NCBI GenBank assembly: GCA_002633025.1
Contig: NMRB01001441.1
Span: 66,108 to 130,107, forward strand
Reading direction: 5' to 3'
Length of the DNA stretch: 64,000 nt
Source: Notospermus geniculatus
Lineage: Eukaryota; Nemertea; Pilidiophora; Heteronemertea; Lineidae
Below the pieces are notes generated by a model that had not been told where the DNA came from, ran no database searches, and was given only the letters and a program-made list of their open reading frames with translations. Below, piece by piece: positions 35,445-45,891 of this stretch. A program made the position numbers and the translations under genes. Position 1 is the stretch's first letter; every line of letters begins with the position of its first letter.

Positions 35445-35587
35445 GGGGCCTGATTCACGAAAGCGTTGCAAAGTTAGCGACGATCCAAATCTATTGTCTA
35501 TAATTGTCTAGATGGTCACTGGCTGAAGAGCAATTAAAAGGAATTGCGCCTTCGCAAAGAAGCGACGATTTCGTGAAACAAGGCCCT
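35445..35587. mobile_element. 143-bp foldback MITE, GGGGCCTGATTCACGAAAGCG
   Basis: The right end (CGATTTCGTGAAACAAGGCCCT) mirrors the left. A related single end is seen at 46945-46990 (GGGGCCAGATTCACGAAAG). Confidence 0.8.
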
Positions 35588-35984
35588 GGAGGCTACAGCT
35601 AAGCCCACAGAGAAGAACACATGCTCAGATCTTTGGCAGAGCCTGATTTGGGTCGCTGTAGCAGAATCGGCTAAAGCCTAGTTTATACTTCGACGCTAGA
35701 CCATCGGTGTCCGACGCCCGATCAAATCTGGACGCCGACTTCCCGGAATTGATTCAGAGTCCAGCGTACTTTAGCGACGGCGACCCGTCATGAAATGACT
35801 CAAGTAATTACAGCCTCGCGATCGGACGCCGACCATCTTCACTGAGTTCAGGTCAAGACTCGGCTTCTCCTGCCTTGACCTTCACGCAAGCAAACCACTT
35901 TCCGTGTTCAGGGATTTCACCGGTCCCAAAAATAGTAACCAATCACGGCAAAGCATGCATCGGTAGCTCGGTTATGATGACAAG

Positions 35985-36136
35985 ATGGCGGGCTCGATGA
36001 AACTTTATTCGAATGCAAAGTATCCGTGGAAGGACTTAAAAGTACTCGAAAAGAAGTCGTGGAGGCAATATTCGATGGAGATTATTTGTTAGTCTGTTGG
36101 AGGACTGGCAGTGGGAAGTCAATTATGTACCAGCAG
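35985..36136 (+). pseudogene. RecQ-like helicase first exon fragment
   Basis: ATG at 35985 opens MAGSMKLYSNAKYPWKDLKVLEK. A one-base shift then leads to EVVEAIFDGDYLLVCW-R-TGSGKSIMYQQ, ending exactly at CAG|GTTAGT, a splice donor. The order of a Q-like motif followed by a Walker A (TGSGKS) and YQ is that of RecQ helicases. The frameshift and lack of any further helicase exon show a captured or dead fragment. Confidence 0.65.
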
Positions 36137-36145
36137 GTTAGTGTT

Positions 36146-36852
36146 GCCGAATGGGTCAATGTCGTCCTGGGTATACCTTATGTTTACCCAGGATCATCCT
36201 GGGTAATCTTTTTCTTTACCCAGGACGGCCCTGGGTAAACATAAGGATCCTTAACTTTACCCAGATTGGAGTTCCCGAGTGGTGTAGTGAGGTTGATATT
36301 CAGCGTAAATCATGAAATGAAGGGTGGCCTATAGCTCCTAAGTCCTTGAGAATTTACTATCGGTCCCTTTTGAAAAGTTGTAGGGATTGGTCTTTTCTCC
36401 CTATTCCACACCCTGGAGCAGGTATAGCGGTAATTTTCAGCCCTTTCGAGTAATGATCCTATTGCATGTTCTGCAAAAAGTAAATTCATGACACGGATTA
36501 TACATGTTCTACCTAGGCCTATCGCTCCTAAGTCCTTGAGAATTTACTATCGGTCCCTTTTGAAAAGTTGTAGGGATTGGTCTTGTCTCCCTATTGCAAA
36601 CCACGGAGGAGGTATAGCGGTAATTTTCAGCCCTTTTTAGCAATGATCCTACTGCATGTTCTCTGCCGAAAGAGACGCACGTACCAAATTCCACCCTCGA
36701 AGCGATCAGCACGATTCGGCCCGAACTCCCAAGCTGGGTAAAGTTAAGGATCCTTATGTTTACCCAGGATGATCCTGGGTAAAGAAAATGATTACCCAGG
36801 ATAATCCTGGGTAAACATAAGGTATACCCAGGACGACATTGACCCATTCAGC
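36146..36852. mobile_element. GCTGAA foldback family, copy with TSD GTTAGTGTT (707 bp)
   Basis: Ends GCCGAATGGGTCAATGTCGT and inverse. Exact 9-bp duplications GTTAGTGTT at 36137-36145 and 36853-36861. The arms hold perfect 21-base palindromes of the type TACCCAGGATNATCCTGGGTA. The loop contains two copies of a ~150-bp subrepeat (TCCTTGAGAATTTACTATCG...). The insertion lies just inside the presumed intron next to the RecQ donor. Confidence 0.93.
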
Positions 36853-37129
36853 GTTAGTGTTGTTAGCTACGACGTTGAACGGCGTACTCGTATTGAATAA
36901 ATTATCGCGAGAGAACCGAGGCTTCTGATTGGTCGCACGAGAAAATCCCAAAGCGTTGAACACGGAATCTGGCTGCTTGCTGCAGAGTGTAGGAAGAGGT
37001 TAGCGATTTCTACACGATGCATTATGCAGAATGACGCCGACCAAATCGCACGACGGGCTCCGCGTCGAACGCAAGATCGCGCGTCGGTCGCCGACGATGG
37101 TCTTGCGTCGAAGTATAAACTAGACTTTA

Positions 37130-37918
37130 GACTAGAATGAAGCCGTGATAGTGGCACCAGTTGATCGCAAAGTCATTTTCGAAATTCTCACTCGAAATGC
37201 GCACGAACCTCCGCATAAATACAGGCGGAAATAAACTGTACGATTTTGAAGTCACGCTATATATGATTGGCAGTATCTTAAGTGAGTGCTAAAGGACGGT
37301 TTAGGCGCTACACTGCTACGACCCGTGACTATGCCAAATCGCACCGCGCCCAATATGAAATCGACCGGGTATCAGGTATATGGCAGAGCCAGGCAGTGCT
37401 GCGGCTGTACCATTAGAAACAGACTGCAATGTTTCGTGGCTCTGCCATTTCAAATCAGGCTGTGTCAAATACAACTGAGGAATATTCGTATGTGTGCACC
37501 TAGCTTATTACCTTCGCCTAATTAAAACAAGCAGCACAACCAACTACAACTGTAATACTGGACAACGTAATTGCGCAAAGATACGACGAAACACTGACGA
37601 GGTTGAGTGGATGTGCGATTCCGTAGTTGTAGCTGTATATGCTCAGAGCCCCAGTGCATTCAGAGGTCAAGCGGTATAAACAGTGGCCGCACACAACTTA
37701 AGACTTAAAAAATCATTATGCAGATCAGATTCTAGTGGATATCTGACAACAGAAATATGATTATTAACAAATTTTCGGTTATGTCCTTGCCGCACAGGTA
37801 TTAGATGGCAAAGGTTTTTGTGCAAAGTGACTTTGAAAACGGCCTGATTTGCCTGCTTCGCTGTGTGTAAATGTACGTCCACGCGGAGCTGTTTATACCG
37901 ATTGACCTCTAACCCCGG
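37130..37918. other. Intergenic, nothing recognised
   Basis: No coding or repeat signal that I can support. Confidence 0.35.
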
Positions 37919-38008
37919 CACAGTGGGTTTTGACCATAAAGAATCAGAAAAAATTCTAATGGCATGAAACCGATGGGGTGTATTCCAGAACATGGCCTAG
38001 AATACATA

Positions 38009-38204
38009 TGTAAGCGTTTTGAGGTGGCCTACCTTGCTTACATTGGGCCATTTGGACGTCTTCGGGCTGAAGATATATCGGAGGCTCTCATGGGAGGTCT
38101 TCTCTCGACGGTTCCTGTAATTCGACTGACTCTCGTTCGTTCGTCCGGCTCATAGGTGGCGCTCGTGACCAGAACGGTCACGGCGACGGTCCAACTCTAC
38201 TACA
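38009..38204 (-). repeat. 3' LTR (196 bp)
   Basis: TGTAAGCG...CTACTACA on the plus strand. It differs from the other LTR only at two adjacent bases (GA versus AT near 38071). Begins TG and ends CA in element sense. Confidence 0.93.
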
Positions 38205-38222
38205 CACTTCCCCCTCTTAATG
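38205..38222 (-). promoter_or_regulatory. Polypurine tract
   Basis: Minus strand AAGAGGGGGAAGTG directly abuts the 3' LTR, as needed to prime plus-strand DNA. Confidence 0.75.
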
Positions 38223-39032
38223 AAACAGGGGCAGTACATGAGGTAATTCTCGCAATCGGGAAGCAATATCGCTGATAGAGATGCTGATCAGCCTCTCAGC
38301 AGCAGTAAGCGATGAGGGTCATTCCAAAACGACCCCTTTCATCAACGTTCGGTACCACATACATGAAGGCCAGAAACCCTGAAGCAGACAATAATCGCGT
38401 CCTATCGTACAGTAGGCCTAGAGCCCAGCTGCGACATTTGCCCAGCCGACTCGACTACTCTGAACAACATGAACAATGGGGAAGGTCTGCTCAGACACTT
38501 CAGCATAGATCTACAGGCAAATACAATAAGACTTCAGGCCTATAAGCCTAATAAAACAAATGGAATGGCACCCGGGAGACCCGGGAGTTGGCACAGGCAT
38601 TGGACCCAGCTACTCAATCCATCAGGTCCGGCACACCAACGGAGAATTCCAACGGTATTACATCCAGGTGGAAGCCACAAATTTGTACTCTATAACCTTG
38701 TAAAGAATCGAGGGGTCTATAAGAGATTACGGTACTCCGATTATCAAATCTCAAATACCTACGGCACTTGACGAATACAACGAGAATCTCACGCAGAGCT
38801 GCAGTGAGAAATATCCAACTTGTAAGACTGGAGTTGCGTTCACACATTATCGCTGTTAATTGCGCTAACCAAAAGCAACTGGAAGGATGGCTGAACACAA
38901 CACATTTAACAAGTTCAATAAAACATGGTACAAACTGGACTATCGCTCACACAAAACTGCAGTGAGCTCCCTCATTGCGCAAACAGTTAACTCTCACACA
39001 GTTCTGCAGTGAGAATCTGAGAAGTGACTCGA
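38223..39032. other. 3' untranslated interior of the LTR element
   Basis: No pol remnant found on the minus strand. A few inverted CTCACTGCAG-type words (CTCACGCAGAGCTGCAGTGAG near 38790, similar near 38960-39010) recur. Confidence 0.6.
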
Positions 39033-40676
39033 TTATGGGGCTTCCGACAGCACCTTTTGCTTGGCTGTCCAGGACTGGATGAATCGTACGCAGTACATGT
39101 AGTCCTCCGACTGTTCGACATCATGATGGACACGCCGGAGTGGCTTACAACTTGGTGTCGAGAACGGTGCCTTGGAGTAGCTCATGGCCTCGGAGGGAAT
39201 GTTCCCAGTCTTGTTAGACGGAGAAGGGAACGGACCGCTGAGGGTGATGTTCAGAGATGACGATGGTGCTGAACCGCGTCTGGAACGGCTGAACCAGACA
39301 CCACTGAAAACTCTCCTGCTGTTGCTTCCGTTGCTGCTGGTAGACCAACTCATCCGCCCTGTAGCTCTTTGGTAGCGGGAGTTCCTCTCAACCTTCGGAG
39401 TGCTAGTGTACCTTGGAGATGACGACTGATGAAAGGTCCTGGCATCTGGAGTGTCGGAGACGGCATAACTCCGAAGAGAAGACCTGGTGCCCGAAGATCG
39501 GGGTGAATTCGATCTGCTGCAAGCCAAGTTCAGTGCATCGTCGCGGGACGCTGGCAGATCACCATCAATGGCCGAAGAACACGATATTTCCTGCTCTCGC
39601 TGTAGTGCAGCTACAGCACTGGATATAGCCTTTTCCGTCAGACCTTGGGCCAGCTTTTCCAACTCATCCTCCATGGAGCACACGTCAGTGTAACCGGAGT
39701 TCACGCCTTGCACTCCATCACTGGACTCCAACAGGTGTAGCTCCGAATCTTTCCTGAACTTCACGGAGAGTTTCCTCGCACCCTTACGAACGGGACCCCT
39801 TGCTCCACGTTTCCTCTGTTCATCCGTAAAGGAGCCGGATGTCCGGATGTTAACCTTGATGGCCTGAACAGCACTTGTCGCACAGTCAGCCCTGGATGGC
39901 ACCCCTGATGCACACGACCCCGTCGAAAGTTCACGCTGTGTTTGAACCTCACGATCCACGGATTCAGACAGGGCTGTCTGAATAGACACGTCTTGAGTCG
40001 GCCGACAAGGTACAGAAATTGACAAATCATTCCGAGCGGGCGTAGCTGGCTTCCGAGGTGCTATCTCGTTCCCCAACGGACACATGATAGAGTCAGGCAG
40101 GTCTGCCTGAAGAGAACTACATGCATTGGATGAGATTACCTGGGTGGCGGCCGGATCAACGGACAAGTCTGTTTGGATGGCACAATCCACCTTCTTTGGT
40201 TGCCATTGAGGACGTTGTAGACTGACATCGCGCATCACCACTCGCTTCTGCAAGCCCTTGTCCTTAGTTGAGGGACGCACCTGGACAGCTGTGCTGTGGA
40301 ATGACGGCTCGGGGGTTTGTGTGGAACAGTGGAGTACGGGCGGCTTCGACATCTCACTGAGGGTGGTTGACATGTCGTCAATCTGCCGCTGGTACTTCTT
40401 GATCAGTTCCTCTCTCTGATCACATATGGCCGCCAATTCTCTGTTGTTTTTCACGGCCTTAACATGGTAGTCAATAAAAGCTTGTGCTTGTACCCATTCG
40501 CCCTGCACATGGAGGTAGAAGTTGTTGCCGGCGAGAGCCTCTTCCATCTTACGCGCCAATCTACGGTCACTCCATTCATGACGGTTGGCCTTCCTGAGAA
40601 ACGTGTGGAAGAACTCTTCCCAAGGGGATGGAACCTCCGATGACGTACTTGAGTTGCAAGGCGTGGACATGGTCAA
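39033..40676 (-). CDS. Gag-like protein of the LTR element (547 aa)
   Basis: A single long frame, ATG at 40676, stop at 39033, no disruptions. Residues about 15-75 (PSPWEEFFHTFLRKANRHEW, ARKMEEALAGNNFYLHVQG) resemble the start of a Gag capsid domain, followed by a helical segment (ELAAICDQREELIKKYQRQIDDM). The middle repeats short QT motifs (HCSTQT, CAIQTD, VSIQTA, REVQTQ). Residues about 335-357 (ELEKLAQGLTEKAISSAVAAL) form a strongly amphipathic helix. The C-terminal third is Ser/Arg-rich, suiting nucleic acid binding; there is no CCHC zinc knuckle. By position between LTRs it is a Gag; by sequence alone it would be hard to place. Confidence 0.75.
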   Translation of the reverse strand: MTMSTPCNSSTSSEVPSPWEEFFHTFLRKANRHEWSDRRLARKMEEALAGNNFYLHVQGEWVQAQAFIDYHVKAVKNNRELAAICDQREELIKKYQRQIDDMSTTLSEMSKPPVLHCSTQTPEPSFHSTAVQVRPSTKDKGLQKRVVMRDVSLQRPQWQPKKVDCAIQTDLSVDPAATQVISSNACSSLQADLPDSIMCPLGNEIAPRKPATPARNDLSISVPCRPTQDVSIQTALSESVDREVQTQRELSTGSCASGVPSRADCATSAVQAIKVNIRTSGSFTDEQRKRGARGPVRKGARKLSVKFRKDSELHLLESSDGVQGVNSGYTDVCSMEDELEKLAQGLTEKAISSAVAALQREQEISCSSAIDGDLPASRDDALNLACSRSNSPRSSGTRSSLRSYAVSDTPDARTFHQSSSPRYTSTPKVERNSRYQRATGRMSWSTSSNGSNSRRVFSGVWFSRSRRGSAPSSSLNITLSGPFPSPSNKTGNIPSEAMSYSKAPFSTPSCKPLRRVHHDVEQSEDYMYCVRFIQSWTAKQKVLSEAP

Positions 40677-41755
40677 CGTTGATCAAAACAGGTCACACAA
40701 AACTTGCAAGTAACACACGAATCCTCCTTGAAGTGACGTACAAGTGTATAGGGAATGTCACGCAAATATGCAAGTGACGTAATCTCAAAAAGAACTGATA
40801 GTAGCTAAACCTAGAGTTAGGATGTTTCAGGTTTAAAGACCAGAATATTTGCTCAATAATGTGCGCACAGAACTGCAGCGCAGATGACCCCTTTAAGTAA
40901 CTCAGTCTAAAATAATCACGCCTCCAAAAGGAATTTTCCACAACCAACGCGGGTACGAGTTAATCCCTTGAGTTACCAATAATTAATTAGTCTGGTCACA
41001 CAGGTCTGCAAGTAAACAGTCGTGAGCGTAATCGCCTAATTGTAAACGTAATAATTAATCCCCTATAACGAACCTCTAACGCTGTCAATCGGAATGAATA
41101 CTGGTGGACAACATAGATCTGCCTGTACACCAAAACTTTACACCCAGATCGACTCAAACTGAACAGTCTGAAACTTTAACGATGTTCAGAAAACGGGGCG
41201 TGAGGAATTTTGAGAACGGTCGTTCAACAGCGGGCTACTGGCTGGCGTGACGACGTCAACAGTCGGGATAAAGTTGGCGATCGGTTGGTGAAACTGTCAT
41301 TCAGCAAACTTCGGATGAACGTCCCTTCTCTCCCCCCACAAATCTGCAGGGTCACTGCCGGAAAAAACAAGTGTTACTGCCCAAACTGAATCGGACAACA
41401 GGAACAGAACTGATGATAACGGGTAATTGTTTTTGTTGCACTGCCGGCCACGTGGTTGTACACAAAAAATCTGCAGTGTACGCGCGCCGATTTAATACAA
41501 CTTGCTATTGCTGAGTTTAAAATGCGCGCCGGCCGCAAACTACGATCGGCACATAATAAAACTCGAAGCAAGACATATAAATACACACAGATCTGCCGTG
41601 TATTGCCTAATATATTCCCCACCCCACACTCCCCTTCAACAAGGAAAATGGCGGGAATTCAAAATGAGCCGAATTTTAAATCGGAATCAACCAGAAATCC
41701 TTCTGATTAATAAATGATACAGAAATTACTTCCCCGTTTTAATCCTCGTCGCCAA
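40677..41755 (-). other. 5' leader of the LTR element, with primer-binding-like site at 41737-41754
   Basis: About 1.08 kb between the 5' LTR and gag, with no long frame. Its first bases on the minus strand (TTGGCGACGAGGATTAAAAC) are of the kind used as primer sites in Ty3/gypsy-type elements. The tRNA was not identified. Confidence 0.65.
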
Positions 41756-41951
41756 TGTAAGCGTTTTGAGGTGGCCTACCTTGCTTACATTGGGCCATTT
41801 GGACGTCTTCGGGCTATAGATATATCGGAGGCTCTCATGGGAGGTCTTCTCTCGACGGTTCCTGTAATTCGACTGACTCTCGTTCGTTCGTCCGGCTCAT
41901 AGGTGGCGCTCGTGACCAGAACGGTCACGGCGACGGTCCAACTCTACTACA
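41756..41951 (-). repeat. 5' LTR (196 bp)
   Basis: See 38009-38204. 194 of 196 bases identical. Confidence 0.93.
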
Positions 41952-43315
41952 CATATATGAAAACCGGAAAAAAAATGTTGGGATTTTTTTGTGAAATGTG
42001 CTTTTCAAATTCACGTACATTTTCCTGTACATTTATGTATACACAAAGTATATGGCAAAGTCCTACCCGTAGTTTCTATTTTCAGCACATTTTACATTAG
42101 ACTACACTTTTATGGGATTCTCAATTGCTCATTTGATTGAAATCCCCCAGAAATATTTTAACAGATGAAATATCAAAACCACAAAATTGGGTAGTTTGTC
42201 CCATAAAATTAATAAGGGGTTAAAACAACCCCAGTAACAATTTGATGTTTTATCAGCTGGAAATAATTACGGTAATTTCCAGCTAGCGCTCCATGGCGAA
42301 CCCTGAAATAGTGAAATCCACTGCAAAATGTCCTGAAAATGGAAACTACAGGAAGGAATTTGTCCTATACTTTGTACATACATAAATGTACATGAATTTG
42401 AAAAACACATATTTCACAAAAATTTCCCAACAGATTTTTTTCCTGTTTTCATATAAGTATTCTAGGCCATGTTCTGGAGTACATCTCATTGGTTTCATGC
42501 CATTAGAATTTTTTCTGACTTCTTTATGGTTAAAACCCACTGTACCGGAGGAGCGTGTGTGTAATAACATCGAGAGACCTACACTCGTCCCCAGTGGCCT
42601 CGAGCTTAACACTAGTTATATGCTCTCAACCACTGGCATAGATGGGGCCAAATCATGTTTCTGAACGCTAGATGGCGCAAAATGTCATCAACTAATCAGC
42701 GACAAGTATTTCACGCAACTAGGGGAAAACATGAAACATTTTCTAATTGGCCGCTTTGGTCACGTGACAAGTATCGTGGCATAGATGTATATATTCCGGA
42801 CTTTTCATGTTATTTTGCACCATTTTTGGAATACATTCACTGCGAAATGAAAAGTTAACATACTCAACGTCACATACGGTGTAAGTACTTCGCCTTCGGC
42901 ATTCGTGGATTGCCGTGATTGCGTCCATAGAAACAACACCGCCTAAGATTGTTTGAAAGGTGATCGGTCATTGGCTGGTTGATCCCGCGCTTTCGTCAAC
43001 AACTGGTAGTGACATCTAGTGTTCAGAGACGGACTTTCGCACCAAATGTTTCAGTGGTTGAGGGTGACAGCTTCGAGCGGAGGCCGAGACCACTGAATTG
43101 TTGAGTGTACGAGAGACCGGGTACCAGTCTATAATTGTAACTACGAAATCGCTTACTGGCGTTCTTTCCACCTCTTTGTGCAATTTCAAATTTTAAAGTT
43201 TCAAAGTGGTCCTGAACCGGCCAACAAAACTTGGCACCCGATCATTTTCACCGCCAACGAAAATGGAACATCCGATTTCCGCCCCGGCTTCTGAGTATGC
43301 GCAGTACGCTACCTA

Positions 43316-43501
43316 AAGCCCGGGTCACACTCTGGCCACTTAGGAGGGCGAATTAGAATGAAATGGTCCATGGACCATGTGCTCACCCCTTTGGACATAA
43401 TAGTGTAATGACAGAGAGAGGCATGCACATGGTCTATGGACCATTTCATTCTAGTTCGCGGGGATTCGCCCGTCTAAGTCGCCACTGTGTGACAGGGCCT
43501 T
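43316..43501. mobile_element. TA-flanked MITE AAGCCCGGGTCACAC (186 bp)
   Basis: Ends AAGCCCGGGTCACAC and GTGTGACAGGGCCTT. Inside, GAATGAAATGGTCCATGGACC is answered by its near-complement. TA at both sides. Confidence 0.88.
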
Positions 43502-43503
43502 TA

Positions 43504-43858
43504 ACTGAGTTTGTCAACACTAACATGGTCGTGCAAACCGCAGCAGGCAGGATGCCGAAGCGAAAAGTGAAAGAAGGGAAAGGGCGGCCTAAATCAGTGC
43601 CGACCAGCGGCTGTGGATTTGTCCAGAGACATTTTTGAAGTGGCTCATAATAAAGAAAGAACTCGGTAAGACGAATGAGGAGGTTGTTTGTGTGTATGGC
43701 ATCATATTGCCGGACGACGGCGGATCTCGCCACCGGTGAAGCGGCAGCTAATTCTGGGGCTTCTTCCGAGAAAAGACCAATTTGCCTGGCAAGCCGGGCG
43801 ACATCGTCATCAATGGTGTCACTCGTGTCGGATTGAACACTCTTAGGCGTAAATGTAT
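43504..43858 (-). other. Possible coding exon, no family recognised
   Basis: The minus-strand frame is open for about 118 codons up to a TAA near 43859 and has plausible composition: DTSDTIDDDVARLARQIGLF, SEEAPELAAASP, RQYDAIHTNNLLIRLTEFFL. It lacks a clear start and its 3' limit is the nested MITE. It could be an exon captured by the 43201-44100 element or chance. Confidence 0.25.
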
Positions 43859-44100
43859 CCTCTTAAATCCCCGAAGTCGAGGAGAAATCGCGACTCGGTG
43901 AACCGGTGGCGCCCATGTTGTTTTGACAATCAGCTGTCGGCTGTCAGAACTTGCCCAATCAGTGATCGCGTAGTAAATTCCATAGTAATGACGTCACGTA
44001 ATGATTGACAGACGCTCATTCATCTCGTTTTGAGACGAGCGTAGCGCGGGAAAATGAAAACGAGGCTGTCTTGGTCGTCCGGGCGGTTCAGGACCACTTT

Positions 44101-44830
44101 AAACATGAATGGATATCCAGAGACCGTGACTAGGTTGTTCAAGCAACGCTGACTAGGCGAAAGGAGGTCCTACATCACGACTACAGAAATAACAGACACG
44201 TTGAGAATATTTCCCCATATCAGGACATAGCGGCATTTTTTGTTTTGTTTGTGATGCTCATGATGTTGGCATCCACTTGTTTTACTATTTTCGAAGCACT
44301 CTCTTTAAGTCGACCAACGTTGCTCATGATTCGCCCCTATCATTGGACTAAACAATCCCAACGAGCACTCTTTGCCGTCGTTGTGCGCTTAGCTTTAATT
44401 TCGTTTACAGCTTGAGGTGAAGAACTCAAAGGTGACGTACATCCTTTTTGATCAAGTAACTTCTATTACAATGAGGAAGTCAAACAGCCCCATCATTTTT
44501 CCATCTACAGATATCGGTATGTGATTGGCCAAATATTATTCTTTAATAGCCTAATCTACAGAAATCACTTCACTAAATCTAAAGCTTGGCATTTCCGTCG
44601 GACACGATAAATTGCACTTGGGGATGTCAGAGAGGCTCATAAGGGCTTCGAACAAGAAATTCATCAAACAGACCATCGTTAGGAAAAGTGTAATCAAACT
44701 CCCCTTTTGACCCAAGACCTGAGCTAGTTTGGTTCGTCATTGGTGAACCCTGATCATTTTCAGAATCGTTCGTCTGTTTTGAGGGACAGAGAGATAATAG
44801 GTTAGGAACATTTGTCGCGTACTCATCAGG
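44101..44830. other. Intergenic, nothing recognised
   Basis: No supported coding or repeat feature. Confidence 0.35.
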
Positions 44831-45023
44831 TAGACTGGTGGCATATAGTTGGATAATAAACTGTGCGATTAGGTGTAAGGAAAGTAAATCATGCGTGGCG
44901 TTCACCATGGTAAACTCGGAATGTCAATTGAGGGAATGCAATGACGGAAGTCAGCTTGGAACGATGGCCCTAATGCGATTGGTATACTTCAAGCGAACTG
45001 CTATCAAATCTATGACGGGGTGA
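44831..45023 (+). CDS. Possible PAN/Apple-domain exon (partial)
   Basis: After an acceptor-like CATCAG the frame reads RLVAYSWIINCAIRCKESKSC, then VAFTMVNSECQLREC. The pattern C-x3-C-x5-CVAF...C-x-L fits the start of PAN/Apple domains of extracellular invertebrate proteins. No neighbouring exon was found, so this may be a lone or dead exon. Confidence 0.35.
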
Positions 45024-45647
45024 CACGGCAACCAACCTATGGAATGATGCAGCCATTGGACAACTGTACCACACAGGACATGAGATGATAATATCTCATC
45101 TTTCAATTTCAAAAGCCGACACGCATGGTGTTATTACAGCTTGATGAAGTAATACACTATTAGAATTAGAAATGCGTACACGAAAATCTCAGTTATTAGG
45201 TCACAATTCTATGACTTTGACTACGTCTATGTCTTTACCGGGTCCAACCTTTCCTTTTAGTGATGATCGGTATTGCTGACCACAGAGCAAGCTGTTCACA
45301 GGACAGGAATCTTACTAATAATAATATACAGTAAGTCCGAATTTTATTGGTCCTAGGCCCAGTTTACAGCCAACTCCAATATGAGGCCCACAATGGGAGG
45401 CACTAGGAAGCGTTCTTCTGTGGTTGGCAGGTTGGAATTTCAGCCTGTTTAAAGCTGACGTGAACGAACAAAAAGCCCCCATGCGACGAGCAAGAGAATT
45501 GCAAACGCCCTGCAAACACCTCAAACGAAGGCTCAGGACATGATACACCCCACGACGCCAGGGAGGGCGCCACCTTATTTGCCTTCAGGCAACAGAGCTG
45601 TCAACATCTCCGGGCACCTCTTACACTACTCAAAGAAAAAAAATTGT

Positions 45648-45722
45648 AGTCCTTTAGACGGGATTCGAACCGTCGACCGTCTGATTTGTAATCCACCGCT
45701 CTATCCATTCGGTCAACGAGCC
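45648..45722 (-). repeat. tRNA-like unit, left arm
   Basis: On the minus strand GGCTCGTTGACCGAATGGAT (A-box-like) and GACGGTTCGAATCCCGTC (B box) lie 35-40 bp apart, as in tRNA genes. The acceptor ends do not pair, so it is not a functional tRNA; it resembles the head of a tRNA-derived SINE. Confidence 0.7.
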
Positions 45723-45820
45723 AACTGACAGGGTCATGATTTATGTTTGTCATAGACGTAGGCCTTCGACTTACGTTATAATGCTACGAGTAAGAGAAAA
45801 CATGTGAATTCCTCCAACAA

Positions 45821-45891
45821 GTTCGGTGGCCGGATGGGGAAGACAGCGGGGCAGGGATAACAAGGCGCGGGTTCGATTCCCAGCTGGGGTC
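45821..45891 (+). repeat. tRNA-like unit, right arm
   Basis: GTGGCCGGATGGGGAAGAC (A-box-like) and GCGGGTTCGATTCCCAGC (B box), the diverged inverted partner of the left-arm unit. The Leu/Ser-type GTGGCCG start hints at the parent tRNA class. Confidence 0.7.

Larger units (their letters stand above)
35674..37127. mobile_element. TA-flanked TIR element carrying a RecQ-like exon (1454 bp)
   Basis: Left end AAGCCTAGTTTATACTTCGA and right end mirror it over about 40 bp, with TA on both sides (35672-35673, 37128-37129). It holds a RecQ-like first exon (35985-36136) and a later foldback insertion (36146-36852). The non-foldback content is about 750 bp with CpG-rich, promoter-like sequence. Confidence 0.8.
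38009..41951 (-). mobile_element. Gag-only LTR retrotransposon, complete and young (3.94 kb)
   Basis: Two direct repeats of 196 bp bound it, with CATA duplications outside (38005-38008 and 41952-41955). Coding is on the minus strand, so the right LTR is the 5' LTR. Next to it is a primer-site-like TGGCGACGAGGAT, and next to the left LTR a polypurine tract GAGGGGGAAGTG. Only a gag-like gene is present; no protease, reverse transcriptase or integrase frame is found in the 3.5-kb interior. It should depend on enzymes of another element. Confidence 0.92.
37921..42542. mobile_element. Mariner-type MITE (CAGTGGGTTTTGACC ends) split by an LTR retrotransposon
   Basis: The first ~88 bp (37921-38008) and last ~90 bp (42450-42542) are inverted copies (CAGTGGGTTTT, AATTCTAATGGCATGAAACC, AACATGGCCTAGAATAC). 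TA follows the right end, CA precedes the left. Without the 3947-bp insertion the MITE is about 675 bp. This gives a relative date: MITE first, LTR element later. Confidence 0.85.
43201..44100. mobile_element. TIR element CAAAGTGGTCCTGAACCG (900 bp)
   Basis: The left end AAAGTGGTCCTGAACCGGCC is mirrored at 44080-44100. It contains a nested MITE (43316-43501) and an open frame on the minus strand. A related terminus (GGTTCAGGACCACCCTC) ends the broken gag at 50310-50328. Confidence 0.7.

Noticed and set aside
38614-38898. 94-residue minus-strand frame as a pol remnant
   Set aside because: No reverse transcriptase, integrase or protease motif can be found in it.
45648-45891. Two functional tRNA genes
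   Set aside because: A and B boxes are present but the acceptor stems do not pair and both units lie in transposon arms.
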